This document shows, piece after piece, positions 54,905 to 63,295 of a DNA stretch of 64,000 nucleotides. Position numbers and translations under genes: made by a program. The stretch covers positions 496,001-560,000 of the forward strand of contig CBDBIG010000005.1 of assembly GCA_965205845.1 (NCBI GenBank). The letters are read 5' to 3'. The stretch is from CBDBIG01 sp965205845 [NCBI: bacterium] (lineage in GTDB: Bacteria; SAR324). The notes beneath the pieces were generated by a model. The model did not search any database, was not told the DNA's origin, and saw only the letters and a program-made list of their open reading frames with translations. Position 1 is the first letter of the stretch, and every line of letters begins with the position of its first letter.

Positions 54905-56791
54905 ATGAAAATGATGCCGGTAGTGCGCACCGTAGTTAGCACGGTATTGAGCCGCTTATGGGTTGAAAAACAAGATAGAGTGTATATGGAGCGCTTGTTG
55001 GCGCTGTTAATGGAAAATGCAATGCCCTTTGTGCTTGCAGTGGTGTTTATGTCGCTGTACAACGTGATGAATGCCGTGCCTGTTTGGTACACCAAAGACA
55101 TTGTAGATTCAATCAGAAGTGGAAAGGTCCCCACAATTGATCGATTTTTTCTGGTGGGCATGGGCATTTTTTTGGTGTTTGCGCTGAAAGGTTTATTTTT
55201 CTTTAGTCATACATACTTCATCGGGCTTGTTGGTCAACGCGTTATTTTTACATTGCGTCAAACGCTCTACAACTGTCTGCACAAATTCTCATTTCCATTT
55301 TTTGTGAAAACACCTGTGGGAGAAGTGATATCACGTTTTACTTACGACACGGTGATTGTCCAAAATGCCATTCAACTCAGCATGATTGGTCCTTTTCGTG
55401 ATTTGCCGATGGTGTGCATTTTGATGGCCATTCTATTCTATCGTAGTTGGCAGCTTTTTTTGCTCTCTGTAATTATTATCCCCGTTGCTGCTGTGCTCAT
55501 TGGGTTTTTTGGTAAAAAAGTCAAAAGAGCAACCGAAGAACGCCTAAAAGTTTTTGGAAAACTCACCACCTTGCTTAATGAAAGCATTCACGGGGTTCGA
55601 GTGATAAGGGCCTTTGGAATGCAGCACTACGAGGAGACGCGCTTTAATCAGATCAATCTCAAAGCGCAAGAAGAATTCTTAAAGTCAGTGCGTGTCATCG
55701 CCATTTCGCCAGCTATCTTGGAAAGTGTGGGAGCATTATCAGGGGGCTGCATTATTTTATTGGGAGGATGGTTGATTATTCAAAACAGCATCACCCCAGG
55801 GGATTTTGTCTCCTATTTGTTGGCATTTTTCTTACTCAATTCGCCGTTAAAAAATTTGAACCGCTTTAATTTGCATGTGCAAGAAGGCCTTTCTGCCGTG
55901 AAACGCTCGTTTGATATGATGGATAAGACCGAGCGTGAGACAGATACACCAACGACCAGAGAAATGAACGCCGCCAATGTCACCCTTCGACTTTGCGTAA
56001 GGAGTTTTGCTCACCACGAGAATTCTAAAATTGTCTTAAAAGATGTCGATATCACCATTCCTCAAGGAGAAATGGTGGCGCTGGTTGGTCCGAGTGGTTC
56101 TGGAAAAACCACACTTGTACACCTTATTCCAAGGTTTTTTGACTTAAAAGACGGCATGATACAAGTGAATGGGACAAACATCAAAGAATATACCTACCTT
56201 TCTTTACGCAAGCACATTGCATTTGTGAGCCAAGAGATTTTTTTGTTTAACGATACCATTGCCAACAACATTGCATATGGCAGCATTCACTGCTCGCGCG
56301 AGCAAATTATTGAATCCGCAAAACAAGCCTACGCCCACGACTTTATTGAGGCACTGCCAAACGGATATGACACCATGACGGGTGAGGGTGGAATCACGCT
56401 TTCAGGAGGCCAGCGCCAGCGCATTTGTATTGCGCGCGCTTTAATGAAAAATGCCCCCATTTTAATTTTAGATGAAGCGACATCTGCATTGGATGTGGAG
56501 GCAGAACAAGAGATTCAAAAAGCCGTGAATGCGGTTGTTAAAAATCGTACCACCATTGTGATTGCGCACCGCCTTTCGACCGTCCAACAAGCCAATCAAA
56601 TTTATGTAATGTCGCAAGGGAGCGTTTGTGAGCATGGAGATCACCACGCATTGCTCGAAAAAGGGGGGCTTTATTCCAGGCTGTATCATATGCAATTTAG
56701 AGGAAATGGCAATTTGTCGCCAGCCAAGGGTAAGGGACCTGGGTTTTTAACAAACCTCAGCACAAATGGGCGTACACATAAAGATACGTGA
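54905..56791 (+). CDS. MsbA-type ABC exporter (fused membrane and ATPase domains)
   Basis: A 628-residue half-transporter that works as a dimer. Six membrane segments within about 40-340 are followed by the nucleotide-binding domain: Walker A LVGPSGSGKTTLVHL near 394, Q loop VSQEIFLFND, signature TLSGGQRQRICIARAL, Walker B ILILDEATSALD, and the H loop VIAHRLSTV. The layout fits lipid A-core or lipid flippases such as MsbA, and the inter-membrane part has EVISRFTYDT as in that family. lpxK, the common neighbour of msbA, is absent. Substrate is therefore inferred only by family. Confidence 0.87.
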   Translation: MKMMPVVRTVVSTVLSRLWVEKQDRVYMERLLALLMENAMPFVLAVVFMSLYNVMNAVPVWYTKDIVDSIRSGKVPTIDRFFLVGMGIFLVFALKGLFFFSHTYFIGLVGQRVIFTLRQTLYNCLHKFSFPFFVKTPVGEVISRFTYDTVIVQNAIQLSMIGPFRDLPMVCILMAILFYRSWQLFLLSVIIIPVAAVLIGFFGKKVKRATEERLKVFGKLTTLLNESIHGVRVIRAFGMQHYEETRFNQINLKAQEEFLKSVRVIAISPAILESVGALSGGCIILLGGWLIIQNSITPGDFVSYLLAFFLLNSPLKNLNRFNLHVQEGLSAVKRSFDMMDKTERETDTPTTREMNAANVTLRLCVRSFAHHENSKIVLKDVDITIPQGEMVALVGPSGSGKTTLVHLIPRFFDLKDGMIQVNGTNIKEYTYLSLRKHIAFVSQEIFLFNDTIANNIAYGSIHCSREQIIESAKQAYAHDFIEALPNGYDTMTGEGGITLSGGQRQRICIARALMKNAPILILDEATSALDVEAEQEIQKAVNAVVKNRTTIVIAHRLSTVQQANQIYVMSQGSVCEHGDHHALLEKGGLYSRLYHMQFRGNGNLSPAKGKGPGFLTNLSTNGRTHKDT

Positions 56792-56841
56792 ACACGCAAT
56801 AACGACCGTTTTTACGCACAGATACCCGCGTTATCTGTCGT

Positions 56842-57738
56842 TTAAAATTGTCGAAAGAGCGAGAGTCTAAGCATAATACCGTTGAAATTGATAGGTGTGG
56901 TGGTGCTATTGGGGTAGGGGTTGTTATGAATCACAACATCATCGAATTTGGTGCTCGATAGTGCGTAGCGTATCCCCCATTGCTCGCCCTTCACTTCTAG
57001 CCCAAAGCGGGTTATTCCTGTGGTTTCACTCACGGTTAAAGGTCTGCTAATACTGGTACCAAAGGGGCGTGCTAAAAATACGGCTTCGAGCGCACCAAAA
57101 CCAACCCCCCAAAAATAATTTAAACCTGCCTCTGTAGGGTTATAAATGTAAAAATCAATGGATACGATGTGCAGGTAGAGGGTCATGTTTTCTTGGTTTT
57201 GCAATGTCCGTCCTTCTTCCAAGGCATCGGCACTGTCTTGACCAAGAGCATACCGTTCAAACTGGATGCCGATTCCGCGAGGGAAAAAAAAGGTTGGAAC
57301 GACCCATTCCACCCCAAAAGAAGGCAGTGCATGGATCAATCTTTTTCCCAAACCAGGCGTGGGGTTTTTGTCGGTCGAACGCGTACCCACAAAAAGGGAA
57401 TTGGATGAGGGAGATTTTGCATTTTGATAGATGCTTTCTCGCGTGATGCTATAAAAAGGGTGGATATCAAACGACCAATGCTCGTCCATAGATAAATATA
57501 GTCGCCAATACGTTTCAGAAGTGTCTCCGAATTTGGCTTCACCTTCGATGAGAGGCGGATCTTGCGGATTTTCAGGTACTGCAAGGAGAGGTGCGGGGGG
57601 TTGTATGGGGATAAAGGGTTGCGCAGGTTGTATGGGCTGCGCATGGGGTACGGTAACCCCCAAAAGGATCAATCCTAGAGTAATGCTACTGAATTTGAGC
57701 GTTTTAACGCAAAGGGCATACATTTTAAAAACCAGCAT
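56842..57738 (-). CDS. Exported protein, probable outer-membrane beta-barrel, unknown function
   Basis: A 298-residue protein with a signal peptide (SSITLGLILLGVTVPHAQP) and a Pro/Gln-rich stretch just after it (QPAQPFIPIQPPAPLL). Alternating hydrophobic/polar strands with many aromatic residues follow (YWRLYLSMDEHWSFDIHPFY, FGLEVKGEQWGIRYALSSTK). It ends MLRLSLFRQF with a terminal Phe, as outer-membrane barrels do. ATG 57738 or 57723 could start it. No family recognised. It converges with the exporter gene. Confidence 0.6.
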   Translation of the reverse strand: MLVFKMYALCVKTLKFSSITLGLILLGVTVPHAQPIQPAQPFIPIQPPAPLLAVPENPQDPPLIEGEAKFGDTSETYWRLYLSMDEHWSFDIHPFYSITRESIYQNAKSPSSNSLFVGTRSTDKNPTPGLGKRLIHALPSFGVEWVVPTFFFPRGIGIQFERYALGQDSADALEEGRTLQNQENMTLYLHIVSIDFYIYNPTEAGLNYFWGVGFGALEAVFLARPFGTSISRPLTVSETTGITRFGLEVKGEQWGIRYALSSTKFDDVVIHNNPYPNSTTTPINFNGIMLRLSLFRQF

Positions 57739-57968
57739 GATACAGTGGTTGCTGCTTAAATGATGATACAGTGGGCACAGGCCAGACGGCTTGTAGCACC
57801 TAATGCTTGAATGCTATGACGAGATGCAAGTTTTGTGCGGGGATAAAAATGGGATGCAAAAATGGGGACATCAAGCCGTTTTGCATGGTAAAGCGCGCGG
57901 GGGTGTGCCTACAATTTTGACAAAAAATGCCTTGCTGATGATAGGTGGAGTGCGTAGAGGACGCTTGC

Positions 57969-59102
57969 ATGGGCACCAGTGAGAGAACAAAGGCAAAAAA
58001 AAACGCCAAAGAGCGCTTGGTTGTGAAGGTTGGCACCAATGTACTCACACGATCAGATCAGCATTTGGATTATAATGTCATCCACCAAATTGTGCAGCAA
58101 ATCGGTATTTTGCACGCCCAAGGGCATCAGGTTATTTTGGTTACATCAGGGGCTTCAGGGGCAGCTTGGGGCTTGGCCGATTTTTCGAGCGAAAAACGCA
58201 CTTTACGCCGTTTGCAGTTGATGACAGCCGTTGGACAGCCACGCCTTATTCAAATGTATGCTGATTTTTTTCGTGAGCAACACATCGGTGTGGCACAAGC
58301 ATTGCTCACGCGCTTAGATTTTGGGCATCGCGGGCATTATTTAAGTATTTGTGAGGTTTTAGATGGATTATTGGAACGCAACCTTGTTCCAATTGTCAAC
58401 GAAAATGACGTGGTTGCTGGGGATGCATTAACTTTTGGTGATAACGACTATCTGGCTGTAGGCGTAGCAGCGGCGATCAATGCCGACAGGTTGATGCTAC
58501 TCACCACCACGCAAGGGTTTTACGCAGGTGGTGATCCACACACCAATCTCCAAGCAAAATTGCTCACGCAAGTGCATAAGATTACTCCCGAAATGTGGAA
58601 GTGGTGCGCACCAACATTTTCTGAAGGAGGACGTGGTGGCATGCACTCTAAGTTAAAAGCAGCCGAGGTGGGCAATGCATTTGGGATTGATGTGCATGTT
58701 TTGCCTGGCAAAATGCCCGAGGTCTTGTTTCGTGCCTTGGCAAAAGAAGCGATAGGGACGCATTTTGTCCCGCAAGTTAAACGCATGCGTTCCTATCGCC
58801 GCTGGCTGCGTTTGGCGGCTATGGTGCATGGCAAGTTGGTTATTGATGCGGGTGCTGCCCAGGCCCTGCGCACTCAAAAAAGCCTGCTATTCGCTGGCGT
58901 GGTGGCTTGTGAAGGGGCATTTTGTTCGGGCGAAGTGGTGGAAATTTACGAGGAAAAAGAAGGCAAACTCGGGGTGGGGGTTTCAGGATGGAGTTCGGAT
59001 GCCTTGCATGAGCGCCTAAAGCATCGCGCCAATTCCGTTGAAAGCAGCAATGTTAGCAATGATAAACCCGCTATTCACCGGAATCATCTGTTGTTGGTAT
59101 AA
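57969..59102 (+). CDS. proB: Glutamate 5-kinase with C-terminal PUA domain
   Basis: Phosphorylates glutamate as the first step of proline synthesis. ATG 57969 has AGAGGA upstream and fits better than the in-frame GTG at 57945; this gives about 377 residues. The amino acid kinase domain shows LVVKVGTNVLTRSDQHLDY, ILVTSGASGAAWG, and LVPIVNENDVVAGDALTFGD with NDYLA. TTTQGFYAGGDP and GGRGGMHSKLKAAEVGNAFG come next. A PUA domain (from about 285) has KLVIDAGAAQALRTQKSLLF and AFCSGEVVEIYEE. proA and proC are not in the window. Confidence 0.95.
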   Translation: MGTSERTKAKKNAKERLVVKVGTNVLTRSDQHLDYNVIHQIVQQIGILHAQGHQVILVTSGASGAAWGLADFSSEKRTLRRLQLMTAVGQPRLIQMYADFFREQHIGVAQALLTRLDFGHRGHYLSICEVLDGLLERNLVPIVNENDVVAGDALTFGDNDYLAVGVAAAINADRLMLLTTTQGFYAGGDPHTNLQAKLLTQVHKITPEMWKWCAPTFSEGGRGGMHSKLKAAEVGNAFGIDVHVLPGKMPEVLFRALAKEAIGTHFVPQVKRMRSYRRWLRLAAMVHGKLVIDAGAAQALRTQKSLLFAGVVACEGAFCSGEVVEIYEEKEGKLGVGVSGWSSDALHERLKHRANSVESSNVSNDKPAIHRNHLLLV

Positions 59103-59233
59103 TGCTTAAAGGGAAGGTGGCACTTTTAGGAACCACAGAGGAGGTGTGTGGAAGGGGGTCTCTTTCATGAGGTCCGCCGAAGCTTGGCCACCCGTATGTT
59201 TTCAGCCCTCTTACTTCCTCCGAGAACAGGGTT

Positions 59234-59824
59234 TTAAAAAGGGATGCCCCACTTATTTTCAAAAGCAAATGCCTTTTGCGGGTGGCGGATTCGCGGTTCG
59301 AGTTCACGCTCTTGCAACCCAGTGGGTAACTGGTCGGCTTGGCCCACAAAACCAATGGCTAGCACGCTAACAGGTGAAAACCCAGAGGGAATGGCGAGGG
59401 CTTCGCGTGTTTTTTCGGAATCAAACCCTGCCATAGCATGCACACTTAACCCAATGGCTTGCGCTTGAAGGACAAGCTGAGCGTTTGCCATCCCGACATC
59501 GTGCCATGCATGGGCATTGGGGCGACCATTGTCCTCATAGGCATTTTTAGCAGCGGCAAGCACAAGCAATTGTGCATGGCTTGCCCAGGTTTGGTTACGT
59601 GACATCAAGCATTCAAGCAGTGTCTTAAACCCAGCGGGATTTTTTTTGTGGCAAACAACATAACGCCAGGGTTGCTCGTTAAAACAAGAGGGTGCCCAAC
59701 GTGCTGCCTCAAGGAGGACCTTCACCTGATCCAAAGAGACGACCTGGTTTGAAAAAGCGCGTGGGCTCCAACGCTGTTCCATGAGATTGTGGATGGGAAA
59801 GGTGGTTTTTGCAGGTTTTTTCAT
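59234..59824 (-). CDS. Nitroreductase-family flavoprotein
   Basis: A 196-residue FMN-dependent oxidoreductase of the nitroreductase fold. ATG 59824 has AAGGGAC upstream; a longer frame exists but is not family-like. The pattern EQRWSPRAFSNQVVSLDQVK, EAARWAPSCFNEQPWRYVV (FMN-binding 'aPS..N.QPw.f'), AHAWHDVGMANAQLVLQAQA and SVHAMAGFDSEKTREALAIP is typical. Physiological substrate unknown; these enzymes reduce quinones, nitro compounds or enones. It lies next to tRNA-Asn on the same strand. Confidence 0.9.
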   Translation of the reverse strand: MKKPAKTTFPIHNLMEQRWSPRAFSNQVVSLDQVKVLLEAARWAPSCFNEQPWRYVVCHKKNPAGFKTLLECLMSRNQTWASHAQLLVLAAAKNAYEDNGRPNAHAWHDVGMANAQLVLQAQAIGLSVHAMAGFDSEKTREALAIPSGFSPVSVLAIGFVGQADQLPTGLQERELEPRIRHPQKAFAFENKWGIPF

Positions 59825-59868
59825 GAAAGAATGTCCCTTATCATCCACGTGTGGGGGCATAAAAAAGG

Positions 59869-59940
59869 CTCCCCGGGCAAGATTCGAACTTGCGACCTAG
59901 TGGTTAACAGCCACCCGCTCTACCGCTGAGCTACCGGGGA
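59869..59940 (-). tRNA. tRNA-Asn (GUU)
   Basis: 72-base cloverleaf on the minus strand with acceptor TCCCCGG/CCGGGGA, discriminator G, D arm GCTCAGCGGTAGAGC, anticodon loop CTGTTAA (GTT), and T arm GCAAGTTCGAATCTTGC. CCA is not encoded. Confidence 0.96.
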
Positions 59941-60093
59941 ATACCGCATAAACGTTTTGTGATTGCCACACAAGCAGGTGCATTGTATTTTATTTTTGAG
60001 CAATAGAAAAGTTAAAAAACCTCACTTTGCGTGTTCTTGGTGTTTATTTTTAAAACCCAGTAAAAACGCCCTATTGAAAGCGGCATCCTTACA

Positions 60094-60885
60094 ATGGGGC
60101 ATTCACCATCTAAAGCAAAAACGCCCGCCCACACCAAAAAAGAGCGTTTGGATAAGTGGCTTGTGCACGCAGGTTTGGTTGAAAGCCGCGAGCGTGCTCA
60201 AGGGCTTATTTTGGCGGGCAAGGTGCGCGTGAATGCGCAATTGGTAACAAAAAGCGGGTACATGATAGGCGATGATGCCACAGTTCAAGTGCTAGGCATC
60301 GAGCATCCATTTGTGAGCCGTGGTGGTGTCAAATTGCAAGGAGCCCTGGCACATTTTAACGTTCAACCTAAAGGCGTGGTTGCACTGGATATTGGTGCCT
60401 CCACAGGTGGGTTTACGGATTGCCTGCTGCAACAAGGTGCCTTGCGTGTTCATGCCTTGGATGTCGGGTATGGTCAGTTGGCGTGGTCATTGCGTCAAGA
60501 CCCACGGGTGGTGGTTTGGGAGCGCACAAACCTGCGCCATTTGCCAGCGGGCTCGCTAAATGAGCAGGTGGAATTGATTGTGATTGACGTCTCTTTTATT
60601 GGCTTGCAGCAGATGCTACCCCATGCCAAGCGGTTTTTAGCACCTCACGCTGCAGTGTTGGCACTGGTAAAGCCACAGTTTGAAGCAGGGCGGGAAAATA
60701 TCCAAAAAAAAGGGCTGGTGAAGGATGCCAACATTCACATGGAGGTGGTTGAGCGCGTACTGGCATGTGGTGGAGCATTGGGTTGGAAAACGGTGGGTTG
60801 GTGTGCGTCTTCTTTGGTGGGTAAAAAAAGTGGCAATCATGAATTTTTCGCCTATTGGCGGGTCGAGGGGTCTCAAGCCTGCTAG
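60094..60885 (+). CDS. tlyA: TlyA-family rRNA (cytidine-2'-O)-methyltransferase
   Basis: A 263-residue protein with an S4 RNA-binding domain and an FtsJ-type methyltransferase domain. In other bacteria TlyA methylates cytidines of 16S and 23S rRNA. The S4 part is ERLDKWLVHAGLVESRERAQ, GLILAGKVRVNAQLV. FVSRGGVKLQGAL links it to the catalytic part with SAM loop ALDIGASTGGFTDCLLQ, then DVGYGQLAWSLRQDPRV and LALVKPQFEAGRE. The catalytic K-D-K pattern is consistent. Single gene. Confidence 0.93.
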   Translation: MGHSPSKAKTPAHTKKERLDKWLVHAGLVESRERAQGLILAGKVRVNAQLVTKSGYMIGDDATVQVLGIEHPFVSRGGVKLQGALAHFNVQPKGVVALDIGASTGGFTDCLLQQGALRVHALDVGYGQLAWSLRQDPRVVVWERTNLRHLPAGSLNEQVELIVIDVSFIGLQQMLPHAKRFLAPHAAVLALVKPQFEAGRENIQKKGLVKDANIHMEVVERVLACGGALGWKTVGWCASSLVGKKSGNHEFFAYWRVEGSQAC

Positions 60886-60917
60886 GGCCGTTTTTGTGGG
60901 TGAGGGCGCGATATTTT

Positions 60918-61514
60918 TTATCGTACAAAAGGCGCAGTCCGCAAAAAAACTTGCTCGACTACTTGGTGGGCCAGTTCCTTTAAAGCGTTGTTAAGGGCGG
61001 CATTTCTTGCCCCAGGGCTTTCGACGGCGCTGATGGTTTGGGTAGGGTTGTTTTCGGCATAAGACGCCGTGCGGCTCAGACCAAACCCGATCGACGGACG
61101 GCGCCATAAAGACGGGCTTTGCTTGCCAGCAGAGGTTGGGGCGGATGCTGGCCTGGGTGGTTGCAATTCGATTCTGGCAGCAACGCTACATGTGACCAAA
61201 ATCACCGTGGCAACGCTAGTGGTGTCGCGCGTACAAACTGTGCGGGTTACCGTGGCAGTAAGTTGCCAAGCACCAGGTTTATTTGCAACTTGTACAATCG
61301 AGGCGGCTTGAGCAAATTGCTTGCGCAAAGCCCCGCGGAACATGGTCTCAAGCCCCGCAAAAAACGTGTGGTTGCTCACGTGACCCAGTGCAAGTTGGGT
61401 GGTTTTGGTGGGTTGGTTCGAGGGTGTTAAACTTAAATGCTGTGGTTGGTAGCCACAGCCCATCGGTAAACTTCCTGTGATGAGCCATGGCATGATCTTT
61501 AGAATAATCCGCAT
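60918..61514 (-). CDS. lptE: LptE-like outer-membrane lipoprotein
   Basis: About 198 residues from ATG 61514, with a short leader and the cleavage site SLPMGCGYQPQ. 'CGYQ/CGFR' at the mature start is the hallmark of LptE, which plugs LptD and helps lipopolysaccharide insertion. HTFFAGLETMFRGALRKQFA is also consistent, as is the final helix (LNNALKELAHQVVEQVFL). The family is poorly conserved, so this rests on layout. leuS and holA, its usual neighbours, are absent. Two 18-base direct repeats lie at the start codon. Confidence 0.6.
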   Translation of the reverse strand: MRIILKIMPWLITGSLPMGCGYQPQHLSLTPSNQPTKTTQLALGHVSNHTFFAGLETMFRGALRKQFAQAASIVQVANKPGAWQLTATVTRTVCTRDTTSVATVILVTCSVAARIELQPPRPASAPTSAGKQSPSLWRRPSIGFGLSRTASYAENNPTQTISAVESPGARNAALNNALKELAHQVVEQVFLRTAPFVR

Positions 61515-61640
61515 CTTTAGAATAATCCGCGCTATAAAAGTACAGCGCCCAAAAAATTGGAGTATGTTGCACATAGCGTTTTTGCCAGTATCGGCATTTA
61601 AAAACGTGTAGACAATCAAGTCGGGGGTCGTTTTCGAAGC

Positions 61641-62405
61641 ATGGAGGTAAAAAACAAAAAAGTACCATGGCGGTTCATGCTATTCGACTGCATGAATACC
61701 TTACTTTCCCTTAACACGCAAACCTTGCCTACCATGGCATGGCACGGCAAAACCATCGTTTCAACCGCGCCGTTGGTGCATACCTACCTTCAACAACAAC
61801 GCCCCAGCATTACGGTTGCGCAGGTACATGAGGCAGCGCGGCACGCCTGGCAGTTTTCGCAAGCAACGCATGGGAAGAGCCACCGTGAAGTACCCGCACA
61901 GCGTCGCTTTGAAAAAATGTTAGAATACCTCCACTGGATAACAGACATTGAAAAAAATGCCCGTAGGATAAAAACCATTCACATGGAATGCGTGACGGGG
62001 GCCTTTTGTTTGCCCAAGAGGCGCAAACAGGCCTTGCAAAAATTGCGTCAACATTTTGGATTGGGTTTGCTGTCTAATTTTGATGATGCCACCGCACTGC
62101 AAAAACGGCTCGAGGGTTTAAGAATTGCCCATTGGTTTAATCCCTGCATGGTCTCTGAGGCCATTGGGGTGCGTAAACCTGGGTTGCATGCTTTTGTTCA
62201 AGCATTAAAAGCAGCAAATCTCGAGCCCGCAAAAGTATTGTTTATTGGCGATTCATGGGAGGAGGACGTACAAGGTGCATCCAAGGCTGGTATGGATGCG
62301 GTATGGGTGAACGCTAACAAACAACCCACTCCTACCCAAGGTTTGCGGCCAGTGTGGGTGGTGCAGGATATTGCCGATTTGGTTAATTTGCTGCTAAACG
62401 AATAA
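61641..62405 (+). CDS. HAD-superfamily hydrolase-like protein
   Basis: A 254-residue protein with the HAD fold: motif I LFDCMNTLLSLN near residue 14, an all-helical cap at about 35-125, motif II LLSNFDD, motif III VRKPGLHAFVQAL, and motif IV FIGDSWEEDVQGA. Motif I reads DCMNT where phosphatases have DxDGT, so the second, acid-base Asp is Met. Haloacid dehalogenase-like and some non-phosphatase members lack it too. Substrate unknown. It ends just before the convergent fliN gene. Confidence 0.82.
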   Translation: MEVKNKKVPWRFMLFDCMNTLLSLNTQTLPTMAWHGKTIVSTAPLVHTYLQQQRPSITVAQVHEAARHAWQFSQATHGKSHREVPAQRRFEKMLEYLHWITDIEKNARRIKTIHMECVTGAFCLPKRRKQALQKLRQHFGLGLLSNFDDATALQKRLEGLRIAHWFNPCMVSEAIGVRKPGLHAFVQALKAANLEPAKVLFIGDSWEEDVQGASKAGMDAVWVNANKQPTPTQGLRPVWVVQDIADLVNLLLNE

Positions 62406-62409
62406 CGGC

Positions 62410-62961
62410 TTATTGCTTGGAAGCACCCGCCAAAGATTTAATCCGCTCTTCAGGGGTAAGCACATGGGTAATGCGGCAACCATAATGCTCGTTAATCACC
62501 ACCAATTCGCCTCGGGCAATCAGTTTGTTGTTAATCAAAAAGTCGAGTTTTTCCCCAATCAAGCGGTGCAATTCAATCACCGAGCCCTGACCTAAAATGA
62601 GCAAGTCCCCAATCATCATTTTGGCACGACCTACAGAAAAAATAGCCTCAAGGTTGGTAGCCAGTAAAAAATCGAGGGTGGGGTTTTCCCCGGGGACCAA
62701 GTGCACACCTTCGCGCTCGACTAGCAGCGAGCGAAGTTGCGCAGTTTCGTCACTGATGCGTTGCTGTTGACTGCTTTTTGAGTCGGCAATATCTGTGGTG
62801 GTCCCTTCTGGCAAATCTAATTCCGCCAACGGTTCTCCTCCAGCGCCACCACCATCGGCATGCACATCGCCTCCTGCCCCGTCTTCTTTAGGAGGCTGTG
62901 GGCTCCCATTTGTGTCAGTTTTGTTAAACTCCGCCAGCATCCTATCCAAGTCATCTGCCAT
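62410..62961 (-). CDS. fliN: FliN, flagellar motor switch protein
   Basis: A 183-residue protein; ATG 62961 has GGAGTG eight bases upstream. The first half is polar and Gly/Asp-rich. The SpoA domain fills about 105-170: LLATNLEAIFSVGRAKMMIG, DLLILGQGSVIELHRLIGEK, then LDFLINNKLIARGELVVINE with HYGCRITHV. FliN forms the lower ring of the C-ring in flagellar torque generation and switching. A second, larger SpoA protein lies at 37.7 kb. dnaB lies upstream on the same strand. Confidence 0.92.
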   Translation of the reverse strand: MADDLDRMLAEFNKTDTNGSPQPPKEDGAGGDVHADGGGAGGEPLAELDLPEGTTTDIADSKSSQQQRISDETAQLRSLLVEREGVHLVPGENPTLDFLLATNLEAIFSVGRAKMMIGDLLILGQGSVIELHRLIGEKLDFLINNKLIARGELVVINEHYGCRITHVLTPEERIKSLAGASKQ

Positions 62962-63295
62962 GGCTCACACTCCGTTATTTTTTACAAAGACGCTGCCTTA
63001 AAAACCCAGCATTTTGGTGTTATGGGTGGTGGCAGACCGCTATTCTATTACAGTGGGTCAGCACTTGTGCGTGAAAGCGAATATTTTTTTTACAACTGCA
63101 GTTAACGCTATAACCGGCATGCTTGCAATAAGGTATAGTATGGATAACGCAGCCATTTTAGCATACCGATATGCCAAGGGAGAATGCGTGATTAAGGCAG
63201 TCGACATGCAAACACGGAACCGTTTGATGTGGCTCGAAAGACAAAAAATGTGTTGTCGAAATATAAAAGGCCGCCCATAGATGGGGTGGTATCCC
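62962..63295. other. Intergenic region between dnaB and fliN
   Basis: Contains no recognised gene. Near 63275 the palindromic CCGCCCATAGATGGGGTGG follows dnaB and could be its terminator stem, without a clear U-run. The rest should hold the fliN promoter. Confidence 0.4.
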
